64,000 bases of DNA from Lathyrus oleraceus (lineage: Eukaryota; Streptophyta; Magnoliopsida; Fabales; Fabaceae). The stretch spans positions 464,539,527-464,603,526 of the forward strand of contig NC_066581.1 in NCBI RefSeq assembly GCF_024323335.1. The letters run 5' to 3'. Under the pieces are notes generated by a model that was given only the letters and a program-made list of their open reading frames with translations, made no database searches and was not told where the DNA came from. Position numbers and translations under genes: made by a program. Below are positions 35,747 to 49,900 of this stretch, piece by piece; the stretch's first letter is position 1; each line of letters begins with the position of its first letter.

Positions 35747-38700
35747 TGTAAGACCCAAATTTTGACCCTAAGATCCCTCATAACATCATAACATTTCATT
35801 TGCATTGCCTCAAGGATGATAAGCATCTTGGCTCCTTACCTTTGGGTGGGATCTTCTGAGAGTTAGTTTGAGATCACCAAGCATGCTTGAATTGTATATT
35901 ATTGCTTTTCTCATTTTACTTACTAATCAAAAAAAGCACAAAAATATGTCACTAACATCTCTTGTTTGTAGCTTGAGCAGTCACAAGGTCTAAAGCTTCT
36001 AGGAGATCCTATGTGCATTGATATGGCCAAAAGAAGATGAAAGCAAGAATGGCAATGGTTCCCAAAGCTCTCATCCACCAAAAATGTCTCCCAAACATCT
36101 CAATTCATCATTTTGATTAAAGCAAATCAAAGGGGTTTGAGGCTTGTTTCCCAAGGAAACCCTAATTCATTTGTTCATCAATTGTGCCTTGCTCATGAAG
36201 CAATCTCAACCCATGGTCAAATACAATCAAGTGAAGTTATTTAATTCATCAGTTCATGCATATTTGAACTTAATTGAGTTTCCTCAATCATCAATTCATC
36301 AAGATGTGAGTTGTGGACTTAAGAAGTTGATCAGTCAATTCATCTAACTATTTTGAAATACACTGAGACCTAACTTTTTATGTGTTTGTCAAATAAAGAT
36401 GACACCAAGAGAAAAACTGTTCTTAAGAACCATATTAACAACTTTCAAGTTCATCAAAAATTTATTTGAAGCTTGGAAGGTCATCATCCATTACAAGACA
36501 CTACAGGTCATTTTGACTGAAACCCTAATTTTGGGTCAACTTCCCTAGAACATACTTCATTCGTTTTCCATGATTTTGAGGTGGGATCAAATGCATTGGA
36601 AAGCTTAAGATGTCTATTTAAAATTTTATGTTGAGAAAAATTTCAAAATCTCAAAAGAAATACATGTGATAATGCAAAACATTATAGGTCACTTTGGACC
36701 AAATGCATTGAAATGTGAAAAAGTCCAACTTCAAGTGCCCATAACTCCTTCATAAAAAATCCAAATGATGCAAAATTTAAGTCCAAATTGATTTCCTTGA
36801 AAATATCTATAGCTTTGATGTTTAAGATTTTGTAATTTGGAGTTTGAATCATTGAGACAGAATGGCTTGAACTTTGGTCAATTTTGAAAATCTCACATAT
36901 GCATGTTTTGCACCCTACACTTCATGTCCAATTTTCATCAATTTCCAAGGCCCAAATGAAGTTTTGACCAACATAAAAATGATCCTTATGCAATAAGCTT
37001 TCCAACCATTACTCATAAGGTGGTGTTTCCATTTTTGGCATAGCATTTTCGAAGACTTGAACATTATAGTGCAATTTTGGAAGATCATTTAATTTGCCTT
37101 GCATGAGCTAATACAGTCCAATCTGCACGTCCATTTTTCCTTTAGCATGCATCAGCTTTTAATTCCAGTTGGAATTGGGCCCTCCATGCGCCTGTACAGG
37201 CCCATGCATGGAGGCCCTTTCCATTCATGCAAGCATTTTGTTCATGCATATCAGATGCTTTCTCCTATAAACACCATGCATATGCTCTTCATTTCTTCAA
37301 CCTAATGGCGCCCCAATTGCTGCTCAACTGAAATCCCAACCATCACTAAAGGAACTAATTCATTTTTTCTTCAAATTTTTCAGATCTGAATTTTGATTTC
37401 ATTGATCAATTTTCAGATCTCAAAGTTCCTAAACCTTCTCTCCTTGATCTATAGTATCAACTATAAGCCTTAGCATCCAATGATTGTGACTAAAAACCTT
37501 GCAAATCAAAGGTTTACTTCAATTGTTATTTTCTTCGAATCTACTTGTATAGTGCTTGATTTTCATTGTTGTTGTGTGATCTGAAGTCCTCTGCATAGAG
37601 GTAACATTGTTGTGCTTTTAATTTTTGAAAATCATGAAGTTCATATGAACACCACAGATCTTCCACTTCTGATTTCTCTCAACATAGAGATCTAGAATGG
37701 ATTTGAATGGTACAGGGGTGATGTACATCACCCCATCTCTCGATTGATGCCTGGATCGTGCCATTTGGTTACCATTTTAATTTCTGCAAATTTTGACTTC
37801 GCCGGAGAAGGCGGTGGCGCTGGCCACCGTCTGGTCTCTAAATCAGACCAGAACCGTCCATTGCTTTTTCCAGATTGAATCTCATGCGTCCAATGTTATG
37901 ACTCATTTAATGGCTGGGTGTGTTGCGTTTGAGTAGCGTGTATGGTGAGCGTGCGCTTTTTGGCCACGTGATGATCCACGTCAATTAATGAAAGATCATC
38001 CAACGCTCCGTGTTTTTCCACAATTTCTATTTTCTGATTTATTTTCATTTTATTATTTTAATTCCATTTCATTTTAAAAATTTATATCTCTCTCATTATT
38101 GGTCCAAAAATTATGGGACCAATTTCATTCTTCTCCTTTTAATTTCTACTTTCTAAAAATGATTTTTAATATTTTTTATTTTATCATTTGCTATTTTTTA
38201 GTAATTTTCTCTTTTCTGGTTATTTCTAATTCATTTAAAATAGTTTTTGATCTTCAAAAAATCCAAAAATATTTTTCTAACCTCTTTGAATAATGATAAA
38301 TCTATGAAAAATATTCAAATCAATATATTAATTGATTTGAGATTTATTTGAGATTTTAATTCAATTAGGTTATTTTTATGCATTTTTAATTGATTTAAAA
38401 CAGTTTCTGACTTTTAAAAATGCTGAAATTTTTTTTCAAACTTTGTTTGACTTTGTTGAACTTGGGATAATTCACTTGGACTTTTCAAAGTTGATTTGAA
38501 GTGAGTTTGAAGTTTGACCTTTCTTTATCATTTTAATTCAAGTTGTATTTTAATATGAAAAAATGCCAAAAATATTTTATTTGTTTCTTGACTTCTCATA
38601 TTCATCTTGCTTCTGTTTTCTATTGTTTGACCTTGATCTTCTCTATCTTTGGTTAATGCTTGTTGATTATCTCATCCCATTTCCATTAATGCACTTTAAT

Positions 38701-40649
38701 TCTTCATCTTCTTCTTATTCTTTTTTTCTTTTTGATCAATGAGTTAAAGATTGGTGGTTAGCATTGATACATGGAGGTTTAATCTTCCTTGATTTAAATC
38801 TAATTCATCTTGATCATGCATCAAGTGAATGGCTTTGCATTAAGGATAGATTGCTTCCTAAATCATGCCAAAAACCTAAATCAATACAAGATCATTTCTT
38901 ATCTTCTTTTTTTTGCGTGGCAAGTTGTTGGAGTTTGAATCACTAATCAAGACCTCTAACTTGTGTTGTTGCCTACATTATTATTGACCGGCCTCAGATA
39001 GTTGTGACTTCTACATAAGTCCAATTACGATTGCTTAATATAGCGCTAAATTTCCTTATGGCACTCTAACTATTAACACTAACCATTAACCATTAAAATT
39101 TAATTCTCGCTCTTTACATTTGTGCAACTTACTATTCTTGTACATATTATTCATTTGTTTTGCCCTTTGCTCACTTGAGCACATGTTTATGATAATGCAA
39201 TTTGCCTTTTGCTCACTTGAGCACATAATTGTGTATATATCATTGTGCTTGTGTTGTGTTTTGATTGTTGTGGACCAAATGCAAAGAAATGGACAAATGG
39301 ACTTAGACTTTGGGACTTTCCCTATGCAAAATTGGAATCAAAGAGCAACTAGGCATTGAGCCTTTAAAGTGCTATAAAAGTCAAAGAGCAACTAGGCATT
39401 GGGCCTTTAGAATGCTATAAATGTTGAAGAGAACTTTGAAGAGACTACTTTCTAAACTCCTTCTTGTTCATTCTTGGTTTGTTTGATAGAACTTTTTAAT
39501 GTGTATGCTCTTGTGCTATGGATTCCAACATTGAGCCTAAATGAGGAACCATTGTCATGAGCTTCTAAAGAGAGAGATCTAAGAGCCATTGGGGAACTTT
39601 CCAAGAGCTTGGTTGATTGATTGATTGCTTGAGTTTATGCTTTTATGTGATTGCTTATTCCAAAGGATGGGAGCTACTTGGACAATCAATATGATCTCAA
39701 GAAGGGAACTCCATTTGTGGTCTTATTTCTTCTCCTTTATCTCTTGTATGCTTAGGAATTAGCCATTCTTCTTCTTCCCTCCACTCTAACCCAAGCCAAA
39801 ACTTTTGTGCAAACATTTAACCTTTGTTTTCAAACATTAGAAACCTAAGCCTATGCTTTTGATTTTCAAACTTTCTTTTCATAATACTTATTTTGAATTT
39901 GAATCTTTAAGTCAACTTTGACCATACTTTGTAAATACTTTCATTGGTAAATATAACCCATTCAAATACTTTTTGTGGTTTCAATGGCCACTTCTTATTA
40001 AAAACCTTTCATAACCTTTAGCTATTAGGTTTGAGTTATCTTTGAGGTAGATGTAATACTCACCTATATCCTTAGTGATGGACAATGAGTCTTCCATGCT
40101 TATTAAAGGGTTAACCCCTCACTTTCATGTTGAAGCTATCCTCACATGGTGGATTTGTGGTTTTTAGGTTGAGTTTTCTCCCTTGGATAACAAAAGACCT
40201 TAAGGCTTTTGGACCAATCAATTCACCAACTCATTTTGATATTTTTACCCCGAACTACGAGGTTTTGATCCTAATCTTTTTAAGATGGTACGTAGGCAAT
40301 GGGTTTATCCATCCAAACACAAAAATGTAAATAACTTGTATATTCTCCTCTCATCTCTTCAATCATGTTTCCACAAATAAATTTTCACAAAATACCAACC
40401 TTACAACAAGTATGAAAAGGGCTCCCTAAGAGTACCTAGGATGTTTTGGGTGCTTAACACCTTCCCATTGCATAACCAACCCCCTTACCCCGATCTCTGA
40501 CATTTTTACTAGTTTTTGATTCGATAAAACTTTTAGGTTTTTGTTCGCTTTCTAACCATTCCTTTGGAGAAATAGAAGTGCGGTGGCGACTCGACTTATA
40601 TGGTTTACGTTAGATTTAGTCAATATCTCTAATGGTAACGAGTACCCCG
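35747..40649 (+). repeat. 3' LTR of P1, last five bases lost
   Basis: 4903 bp, collinear with the 5' LTR. It ends at ...TACCCCG, lacking the terminal CTACA, and runs directly into O1 ORF1 sequence (TTCTGACTCTGTTGGG). U3 has the palindrome (37190-37201) within a 41-bp near-palindrome (37177-37217). The TATA position reads TATAAACA. U5 has GTGGCGACTC at 40583-40592. Confidence 0.92.
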
Positions 40650-40897
40650 TTCTGACTCTGTTGGGTGACACTTATTTCTCTTTGCATATGAGGAATACAA
40701 ATGGTGGTGGTTCCATTGTGTGTTGTCTGTCTCTATTGTACAAGTGGTTTATTTCGCACTTGCCTCAGACGCTTGCCTTCAAGGAGAACAAGGGATGTCT
40801 ACGGTGGTCCATGAGACTTATGTCTCTCACTAATGATGATATCTCTTGGTATAATCGTGTTTAGGACGGTGTCCAGATTATTGACTCTTGTGGTGAG
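40650..40897 (+). pseudogene. Ogre ORF1, middle part (O1 copy) resumed
   Basis: Encodes the ORF1 segment LLGDTYFSLHMRNTNGGGS, LLYKWFISHLPQTLAFKENK and MSLTNDDISWYNRV, matching P1 ORF1 from about 24207. It is the continuation of the O1 copy interrupted at 17811. About 26 bp of O1 are missing between the two halves. TAG at 40861-40863 truncates it, and at 40898 a SIRE-like LTR in reverse takes over. The remainder of O1 should be far to the right. Confidence 0.85.
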
Positions 40898-41698
40898 TGA
40901 AGGAGATGGGCGATCCAAAACGCAGCGAAATTTAAAATTTCTCCTTTAATGATCCTTACGAATGGGCATGATCAGTGATAGAATCGTTACCTCTTGTGGC
41001 GATCACGAATGTTGAACGATGACAACGCCTCTACTCAGTCCACACGAACGGATTCCTTCAATCTCAGTGCTAGCTGCTACGAATGAAGGCTTTGAGTGAG
41101 AGACAGAGAGAGAGAGAAAGAGAGAGAGAGAAACGAAATTGCAAGTTCGACAATGCTTCTACACAAGGGTTCTATTTATAGAACCACTTGTGTGGGTTGC
41201 AAGCTAAAAATCCCACTCAAGTGTATATGGCCCATATCTTATAATATGCCAAAATCACTTAAGCGCGTGGTACCTTACCATATTTCGTATTCTACTTAAA
41301 TACATCGTACCTTACGATGTTCTATAATTCACTTAAGGGCACCGTACATTACGGTATTTCTTAATTACTCTATCTCTCATCAATTCGTCCTTTGTGTGTG
41401 ACCCTATAGGTTTTCGCGGCATTGGCAATTATATTAAATCATGTATTTAACATAATAAACAGTGAGCGGTATCTAGCAACACATCACTGCTACCCAAGAC
41501 ACAAAAATGTCATGTGATCTGACAAATCTTTCTGTGATAATAATTATGTGTATAATTACCCTTTTGCCCTTATGTCTATATTGAACACAAGGCATAGACC
41601 GTGTCATCCTTGTCCAGTTCAATATTGGGCCCATAGACATTTATCCTGTTACGCAGGATGGGCAAATTCCATCTAGGTCACTCATGTCCCTTAGCATG
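40898..41698 (-). mobile_element. SIRE/Maximus-like LTR fragment, minus strand
   Basis: Starts TGAAGGAGATGGGCGATCC, the reverse complement of the LTR end at 12949, and follows that LTR backward for 800 bp to TTAGCATG (41698), where M1 begins. Its three palindromes are better preserved than in the other copy: TGGTACCTTACCA (41268-41280), CATCGTACCTTACGATG (41303-41319), and ACCGTACATTACGGT (41341-41355). The TATA lies in a near-palindrome at 41168-41185. GCATG (41694-41698) is the predicted duplication flanking M1. Confidence 0.75.
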
Positions 41699-44600
41699 TG
41701 TAGCGGTGTATTCGTCACTTTATGATTTATTGACTAAATCAAAAGCAAAGCATACAAAGAATCGAGTCGCCACCGCACTTTTATTTATCCAAAGGAATGG
41801 CTAAAAAGCGAACAAAAGCCTAAGAAGTTTTACACATAGAAAACTAATGAAAAGATCAGAGAGTCTGGGTAAGGGGTTAATTACGCAATGGGAAGGTGTT
41901 AGGCACCCAAAACGTCCTAGGTACTCCTAGGGAGCCCTTTTCACACTTGTTGTATAAAAAAGTTTATTTGTTTATGACATATTGTGCAAACAATGATTGG
42001 GAAGATGAGAAAAGAATGTACAATTTTATTATTTTTGTGTTTGAACGGATAAACCCGTTGCCTACGTACCTTCCATGAAAGGTAAGGATCAAAACACCGT
42101 AGTTCGGCTAAAAGATTTCCAAAATATGAGTGGGTTCATTTTAAACAAAAGCCCTAAGATCTTTCGTTATCCACGGGAGAAAACTCAACCTTATACAAAC
42201 AACGAGTCCACCGTGTGAGAACAACTTCAACTTGCTAGTGAGGGGTTAACCCTATAATAAGCAAGGAAGTCTTACAATTCAATCATTAAGGACCAAGGTG
42301 AGATTAACATCAACCAACTAGGATAAATCAAACCTATGGCTAATGCATGAAAACTTATCAAGAATGGACAAAGCCACAAAACAATTGAATGAGTTGGATT
42401 AACCAATTAGGATTTATTCATAAAAGATGGTCAAAGTATGATTAGAATTCAATTCAAAGAAGTATTATGAAATGGAGTTTGAAAAATCAAAGGCCTAAAG
42501 CCTAGGTTTCTAATTTGAAAAGAGATGAAAATGTTTGCACAATAGTTCAAGGTTTTTGAATTAACATGTGAAAAGGGAGTTTTCAAAACACACACAAAAA
42601 CGGAAGGGTGAGGAAGTAAAACTTCTTAGATGTTCACCTCTTGAAATCATATGGAAGATGATTCAAGTGTGTCCTTTGGAATAAGGCAACAAAGCAAGTA
42701 AGCAAATGTACAAAGCAAGGTGATACCGGATGGCAATCAATGGACTTACACCAATCTCACAAACAAAGGTGGATACCGGATACCAATCAATGGATTTACA
42801 CCAATCTCCTAAAAGAAAACAATGATACCGGATGCCAATCAATGGACTTATACCAATCTCACAAAACAAACACGGATACCGGATACCAATCAATGGATTT
42901 ACACCAATCTCCTAAAACAAACAAATGATACCAGATGCCAATCAATGGACTTACAATAGTCTCACAAAACAAAAACGGATACCGGATACCAATCAATGGA
43001 TTTACACCAATCCCCTAAAACAAACAAATGATACCAGATGCCAATCAATGGACTTACACTAGTCTCACAAAACAAAAACGGATACCGGATACCAATCAAT
43101 GGATTTACACCAATCTCCTAAAACAAACAAATGATACCAGATGCCAATCAATGGACTGACACTAGTCTCACAAAACAAAAACGAATACCGGATACCAATC
43201 AATGGATTTACACCAATCTCCTAAAACAAAACAATGATACCAGAGGCCAATCAATGGACTTATACTAGTCTCACACCATATCATTGGAACAACTGCCAAG
43301 TAATGGACTTATGCTTGTCTCCTCCATGGACAAAGCAAACATGCTATAAAGCAAAGCTATGAATTGACATACAAATGATGATGATAAATGCACTAAGACA
43401 CACTCAAGCAGATATGCACAGATGAATCAAGTAAGCAGACAAATCAATTCAGTTAGCACACACTATATACAAGCAATTAGGCTCAAGCAAGGTTAGACTT
43501 TACAGTCAACTGGAATGGGGTAAGTTGTGCTCTTAACCTTAACATTGAGAGTTAAGGTGAAGCAGATGAAATGGAGATGAGGGGTGTGCCTCATAGCTTC
43601 TATCCCTGGTCAGGGAGAGCTTTGAATAATAGAAGGTGTGGGAGTTCAGAAAGTTGGAACTCTTCTCCACAAGTGAATGACTCTATAGATCTTGGGTTAG
43701 TATCCACAATGCATCAACATGTAATGTGAGCAAAGGGATGACACACTGAATAGTAGGAGATGGACTACACATCTCTTTTATCTACCAATTGCCTTATCAA
43801 AGGGCTTTTCCTGCTTGTCACAAAGAGAAACAATCACAAACATTGCCTCTTAAGGAGGACTTCAGACAGGTGCCTGGCCACATAACAAGCCAGGTCTTCC
43901 AGACTACATGAAGAAGAGAAATTATACCTAAGTGGTTAAGCAACCAAGCAAAAGCAAGTTCAAAGTGAACTTAAGCAACTAATGTACCTGTGGAAACATC
44001 AAACAAATCAGTACAACTATACAGACAAACAACCAATAGTTAATGCAACAGACAACCAATATAGGCAAAGGCATAAGCCACAAGTTGAACTCAAGAGAGT
44101 CAACATCAACCTACAAAACACACATTAGTAACCAAAAGCAAATATCAAATGCTCTCAAGATGAGGCATCATCAATTGTGTAACTTGTATGTGTAACCTGA
44201 AACAAAACTTCAAACATGAGCAACCAACCACTAGGTCAAAGCCTAGGGTCAAAGATAAGGAAAAAATCCAAAACAGAAGCTCAAATTTGACATGATGAAA
44301 CTTCAAACAATTATTGATACATGGCAAAAAGTCTCACATTCATATCATTTACCAAATGCATTTTATGATCATTCTAAGTTCAAAGCAATTTTAAGTCCAA
44401 ATGTGATCAACCAGAAAGATAACTCTCAATTAAATCAGAAATGATTCACAAAAATCTGGAAAAATTCATACATGTTCAAGACATATCATATGACCAGCAT
44501 GCAAAAAATCAGAACAATTGAGCATCATTTGAGAGGGTAAACACATAGCATAAGATGAACATGCAAAGGTGTGACACAAATTGTCACACCTACTTAGAAA

Positions 44601-46938
44601 ATTCACAAACCCGAAACCACAAATGATAAAATTGCAAAATCAACACCAAAATATCAATTAGAGTGTCTAGTTTCATCATGCAAATTTCCAGAAGCATTGG
44701 ATCAACACACATTATTTCACAATGGAAAAGGCAAGCAATGTTCAAAATGGCATACATGTACAAAAACACTAGAAAAAGAAAATCCAGGCCAGGCACAACT
44801 TTGACTTTCATGTTGATAAAAAACTAGAGAGAAACAGGAGATCATAGCAAAAATCCCCATGCAAATTGGATCATTATTTGATTTTATATGATTTTTCAAA
44901 GATTGCAAAAAAAATGAAATAAAAATTGCAAAGGAAAGTGGATTATATGAAATTAATTCAAAAAAAGGATTTGGCGCTCAGCATTTAAACGATGCGTTTC
45001 ATTTAAAATGAAACTGGCCAATCAGAAGCCAGGCATGGCGCGCGCATGCAAACCCTACGATCTTAGGCAACGGTTTTTGGCGAAAATCTGGGAACGGAAA
45101 AGCGTTGCGTAAAACAGGTGGAAAACCGTGGCCAAAAGCTCTGATTCATCTTCTTCAAATTCGTTTCTAGAAACAGCAAGGTTCAAGAACACATGATGAA
45201 CTTTTTTCCCAGAAATACAAACTAAACATATATTCATGAAGATCTAACATCACACAACACGAATCAACATGCATTTCATCCAAAATCAACATCATACGCA
45301 TGGATCGAGCAACATAAATTTTGACACGAAACTTTAAACATTCGATTCTCTCTCAATATGGCATGGAATCAAGTGAAACAAAGCTCAGAATCACCACACA
45401 AACGAGATCTATAAGCTTCACATAACAAAATTAAGAAAAGAGAGGATCGATTTCCACACCTCTTGTAGAGCAGTTTGCAATTCCACGTGTTCCTGGCCTT
45501 GTAATGCTTGGATCTTCCTCTTGCGAGCTTATGGAGTGGATTGGAGGAGTTCTTGATGCTCAATTGGTCACGAATCAACAGTTTGAAGAATCCACCATTG
45601 TTGATGTCCTTACTTTGAGCAGCTTGAAATGGCACGAATTCAAGTAGATCTTGCTTGAATGATGATCAGTGATGATGCTAGATGATGAACTAAGCAAGGA
45701 TTTGTGAATTGATATGAAGAAATGAGAGAAAAATTTGAGAGAAAATTGAGAGCAAAAATTTGAGATCTGAAAAAATGAATTGTGGTTAGTCTTTTCTGTT
45801 AGGTCTTGAGGTTATATACTCCTAATTAGTCATGCTTAATCATGTTTAACCAAAATGCTAATGAATGCTTAACTTTGGAGGTGTTTTGACAAAATGTGAT
45901 TTTTCACCCTTGCATGAAAATGGTGCATGAACAGTGCACGAATTTAAATGATTTTCACTTTAAAATGCATTTTAAAACCATTGGCAATTGTAAAATATTC
46001 AAATGAATTACTAATTTTAAATTGTGAAAATTCCCTCCAAAAATCAAGTTTTTTTGCAAATGATCATGAAATGAGAAATTATGCAATGTTATGGAAGATT
46101 GTGAAATTATAGGTCATGACAAGAATTTAGCAAAAAGAACCACTCCATTTGGCCATTTGGTTGAGAAGTTATGCATGTTTGAAGCTCCATGTACACCTTG
46201 CCATGTTTTGACCATATCTCTTCAACCACAAATGAGAAATTGATGTTCTTTGACATTTTGAAAATGGGAGAGAAAGATCTACAACTTTCATGTTCAACAA
46301 AATTCCATTTGAAGCATTTTTGGTGATGTAATCTTGAGGAGAAAACCTTTCCATTTTTGGCAATTTCAAATTATAGGTCACTTTCTATTTTTGGAAAGTT
46401 TTGATCTGACTTTATTTTCTTCAATGGTGATGTTTGAAATGTCAAATGAGACTTGTTTGAACATGAATGAAGTATTTCCCATCACTTCCCACCTCCAAAA
46501 ATCACAGTTGACTTTGCAGTTGACTGGCTAGGGTTTCAGTTGACTGAAGAATGCCTTGATGAGATTCAAGCCTCTACCACTTGGGATTTTGATTCAACAT
46601 GATGTCATAGCTCATATGAACTCTTATGAATGATCATGGTGCCCAAATTCTCAAGAATGGCCACCATCTATTGCTCAATAAATGCCTTTGACTATCTTGA
46701 CCTGTGATTGCTTCATCTGTAAGTAACAAGGTTAGATGACATATTTTTGTACTTTTGGTTATTAAACAAGTGAAAAGCAATTATATACATATGCCACACA
46801 TGCTTGGTGATCAAGAATCACACTCAAAAGATAACCCACCCACAGGGAAGGAAACAAGGTCCACAAAGATCCTTGAGGCAATGATATGATATGATATGAT
46901 GCCATGAGGGATCTTAGGGACAAAATTGGGATCTTACA
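41699..46938 (-). repeat. 3' LTR of minus-strand Ogre M1
   Basis: 5240 bp, bounded by TGTAGCGG and ATCTTACA. The PPT (GATGCCCCTATTTAAGG) follows at 46939, so this is the 3' LTR of an element reading right to left. The U5 block with GTGGCGACTC (complement of 41764-41773) is present. A TATATAAC box lies near 45832-45840 on the minus strand. The LTR is clearly homologous to P1 only at its ends and in scattered blocks, so it belongs to another Ogre subfamily. Confidence 0.9.
42722..43285 (-). repeat. 51/52-bp minisatellite in the M1 LTR, 11 units, dimeric
   Basis: GATACC(G/A)GA recurs at 42722, 42772, 42824, 42875, 42927, 42978, 43030, 43081, 43133, about 43183 and 43236. Two unit types alternate: one with CAATGGACTTA...CTCACAAAAC, one with CAATGGATTTA...CTCCTAAAAC. 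This gives a ~103-bp dimer. M2 has only a few degenerate units at the same place. Confidence 0.92.
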
Positions 46939-49900
46939 GATGCCCCTATTTAAGGTCATTCTAACCGGAGAAGTGAAGTTTAGAAATCTTCATCTCGACG
47001 CGGTAGAATGGGCTTAAATAACAGTAATGAGACAAATTTTGGTCCCTAAGAGACCTCATAATGCAGATGTATGCATGCAAAACACACACTCTGTGGGGAA
47101 TATGGGTCCACAAAGAAGAAAAGATGATCCATCGGAGTAATACACTCACCAGGAACAGAGACCCTACCAGGACTCTTGTGGGGATAATAAAAAGAAAAAG
47201 AAATGCGTGAGCAGGACACGACTCTGAATTAGGGGACAAAACTGACACTGCGTGAACAAAACACGACTAGACTGGAGACCTCACTGAGGAGTGAAGGACT
47301 CAAACAGGGAAAAGAAGAATTCCAAAGGAAGACACGTCCATTGGAAAGACACAAGCTGACTCAAACTATCCACGAAGGATGCTTCGGATGAAAATACGGA
47401 CTCGGACCAAGGACCGATTCACAAAGAACCTCCCTGCCGGGGAAAATTGCATATATCGGGGAAGACGCCAATACAACAAAAAGGGTAATATCACAACAGA
47501 AATCCACGGGAGAAGGTCTAACAAAAGACTCTCCTGGGGAAGCAACAAAGAAATGAGGTGTTACCGGTATAAGGGTAACAAACTCAGGAAGAATGAATAT
47601 CTAAGACCGGTATAAGGGTGAGAGATATCAATCAACCAAACATCTGAGAAAGACCTGAAAAAGGTACATCAACTCAGAAAAATCTGACTCTACAGGGGAC
47701 CAAGGTCATAATAGGGAGCAGAAAGGAAGGAACACCAGGGATACCGGTTAGGGCATATAATAGGTGACCGACCGAAGCGTGAATTGGTATAGATGCCAAG
47801 ACACTCAACATCGGAAAGGAGGGCTTGAAAAAGCAAATCGACTTACAGGATGGACATTCGACTCCGCAACGGGAAAATGAATCCTACTCAACTGGGGACA
47901 CAAACCCAAAGAGTGCATGAGATATAATATCCATTACCGTCAGAACGAGGATAGTATACTCGCATGAGATATATTATCTATTACCGTCAGAACGTAGACA
48001 ACATACTCGCATGGAAGGAAACACCAGGGATACCGGTTAGGGCATATAATTGGTGACCTACCGAAAACGTGAATTGGTATATATGCCAAGACACTCATCA
48101 TCCAAAACACAAACTTGTTAAAGGATGGATATTCGATTCTACAAAGAATACGAATCTTACTCTACTGAGGAAAATCAACAAAGGATTTTAACCAAAGAGC
48201 GAAAGAGATATATTATTCGTTACCGTCAGAACGTGAATAATACACTCGAAAAGGAAGAGGCACCAGAGATACCGGTTACTGGGTATATAAAGGTGGTCAA
48301 CCAAAAAGAGAGACAATCGATACCAAGCAACAGGGTAAACGAAAGATAACTCAAAGGGATAAATTGCAAGCATCGGGCAATTATCCGAGAAACAAAGAAA
48401 TATTCGATTCCGCAAAGGGAAATAACGAATCTTACTCGACTGGGGAAACACAACAGGCTTCGACTGAAGAGTGCATGAGATATATCATCCATTATCGTCA
48501 GAACATGGATAACATACTCGCATGGAAGATTATCCACAACCGGTTACTGGGTTAACAAAGGATAAATCGACCGAAAAGAAAGGCATCGGGATACCAAACT
48601 AGGTATATAATGATGACCAATCCAAAGGAGCAACAAACATTACCAAGCAAACGGGTAAATGAAAGAAGACTCGCTGGGGATGAATTGTATAAATAACAAT
48701 TATTCGGGCATTTACTGGCGACTTCAAAGGGATAACATTGCAAGCATACGGCAATGATCCAGAACACTGCTGGGGATACAATTGCTAGCAAAAGGCAATT
48801 ATCCAGAAGCAAGGAGGGAATATCAACATCGAATATTGAATGAAGATAACCACAAAGAGTAACCATCATCGGTTAGGATGAACAACAAGGTTAACTCTGC
48901 AAAGGGGAGAAATTAGGGTTTACAACTACCGAATACGGGGTAGAAAACCAAAACTCTGGCTGGGGGATAAAATTGCTAGCAACCGGCAATTATCCACAAA
49001 AAGCACAGACTCCGTTGGGAATAAAACCACAATACCACAAAATCCAACATCCACCAGAACGAACCACAAAGGTTACCTCTGCTAGGGGAAAAGAGATAGG
49101 ACTTACAACTACCGAATACTGGGTAGTAGCCAACAACTCTGATGAGGATAAAAAGAATTAGGGTTTACATCTACCGAATACGGGGTAGAAGACCACAACT
49201 CCGCGTGGGAATGAAAGAATCACAATTCCGCACGGGAAACAAAATAGGGTTTATAACAAACCACCAACTGCTGAAGAGCAGAAAAACTAGGATTTACGAC
49301 TACTAAACTATTGGGTAGAACACCAATCGACTCTTGCCGAGGAATAAAAGGTACATAACCACAAATTCCATCAAGAAGAGGGAACATAGGACTTACAACT
49401 ACCGGTATGAGGGTAGAGGCCCAAACTCCGTTGGGGATAAAAATAATTATTGCCGGTTACTGGGCAATTCATTCATTTATTCCACAGGGAAGCACGAGAA
49501 ACAGTTGACAAATAGCCAATTCGGGATTGATCCGAAAAGACAGACTGAATCAAGACACGTCCTAATGAGGATATAGCTCAATAGGAACATCCATCCCAAT
49601 ATATGTGTTGGGAGGAAACGGAAGAAACCGTCATCCACGAGGATAATCTCAGTGGGGAACTGCAGAAGGAAAGACAGACACTTTCTGCTTATGGGGCCGA
49701 CTCTATATTGAGAGATTTAAACACCCGACGTCTGCTTGGGAAGATCTATTGGAGATCTATATCACTCATAGCAGGAGACAACAAACAAGAGATATATGGA
49801 GAAGAATGCAACATGAATATCTGAATGTTTTATGATTATGCATGAATATGCGTGATTTATGTTTGATGAATGCTGACAAAACAAACATATCTAACACAAA

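Larger units (their letters stand above)
17812..40649 (+). mobile_element. Near-complete Ogre retrotransposon P1 (22.8 kb)
   Basis: Two direct LTRs (4917 and 4903 bp) flank a 13.0-kb internal region in the order PBS, leader, ORF1, gag, protease, intron, RT, RNase H, archaeal RNase H, integrase, repeat-rich 3' UTR, PPT. Size and order match Ogre elements of legumes. The LTRs differ by a few percent by eye (0-4 mismatches per 60 bp in the stretches I compared), so the insertion is fairly young, yet the genes carry at least 13 in-frame stops and two frameshifts. It lies inside ORF1 of O1. The 5' flank GAACG is not repeated on the right, because the right junction has a small deletion. Confidence 0.93.

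Noticed and set aside
42722..43285. Regular repeats that might suggest a CRISPR array
   Set aside because: Units are contiguous tandem repeats without unique spacers, inside a plant retrotransposon LTR.
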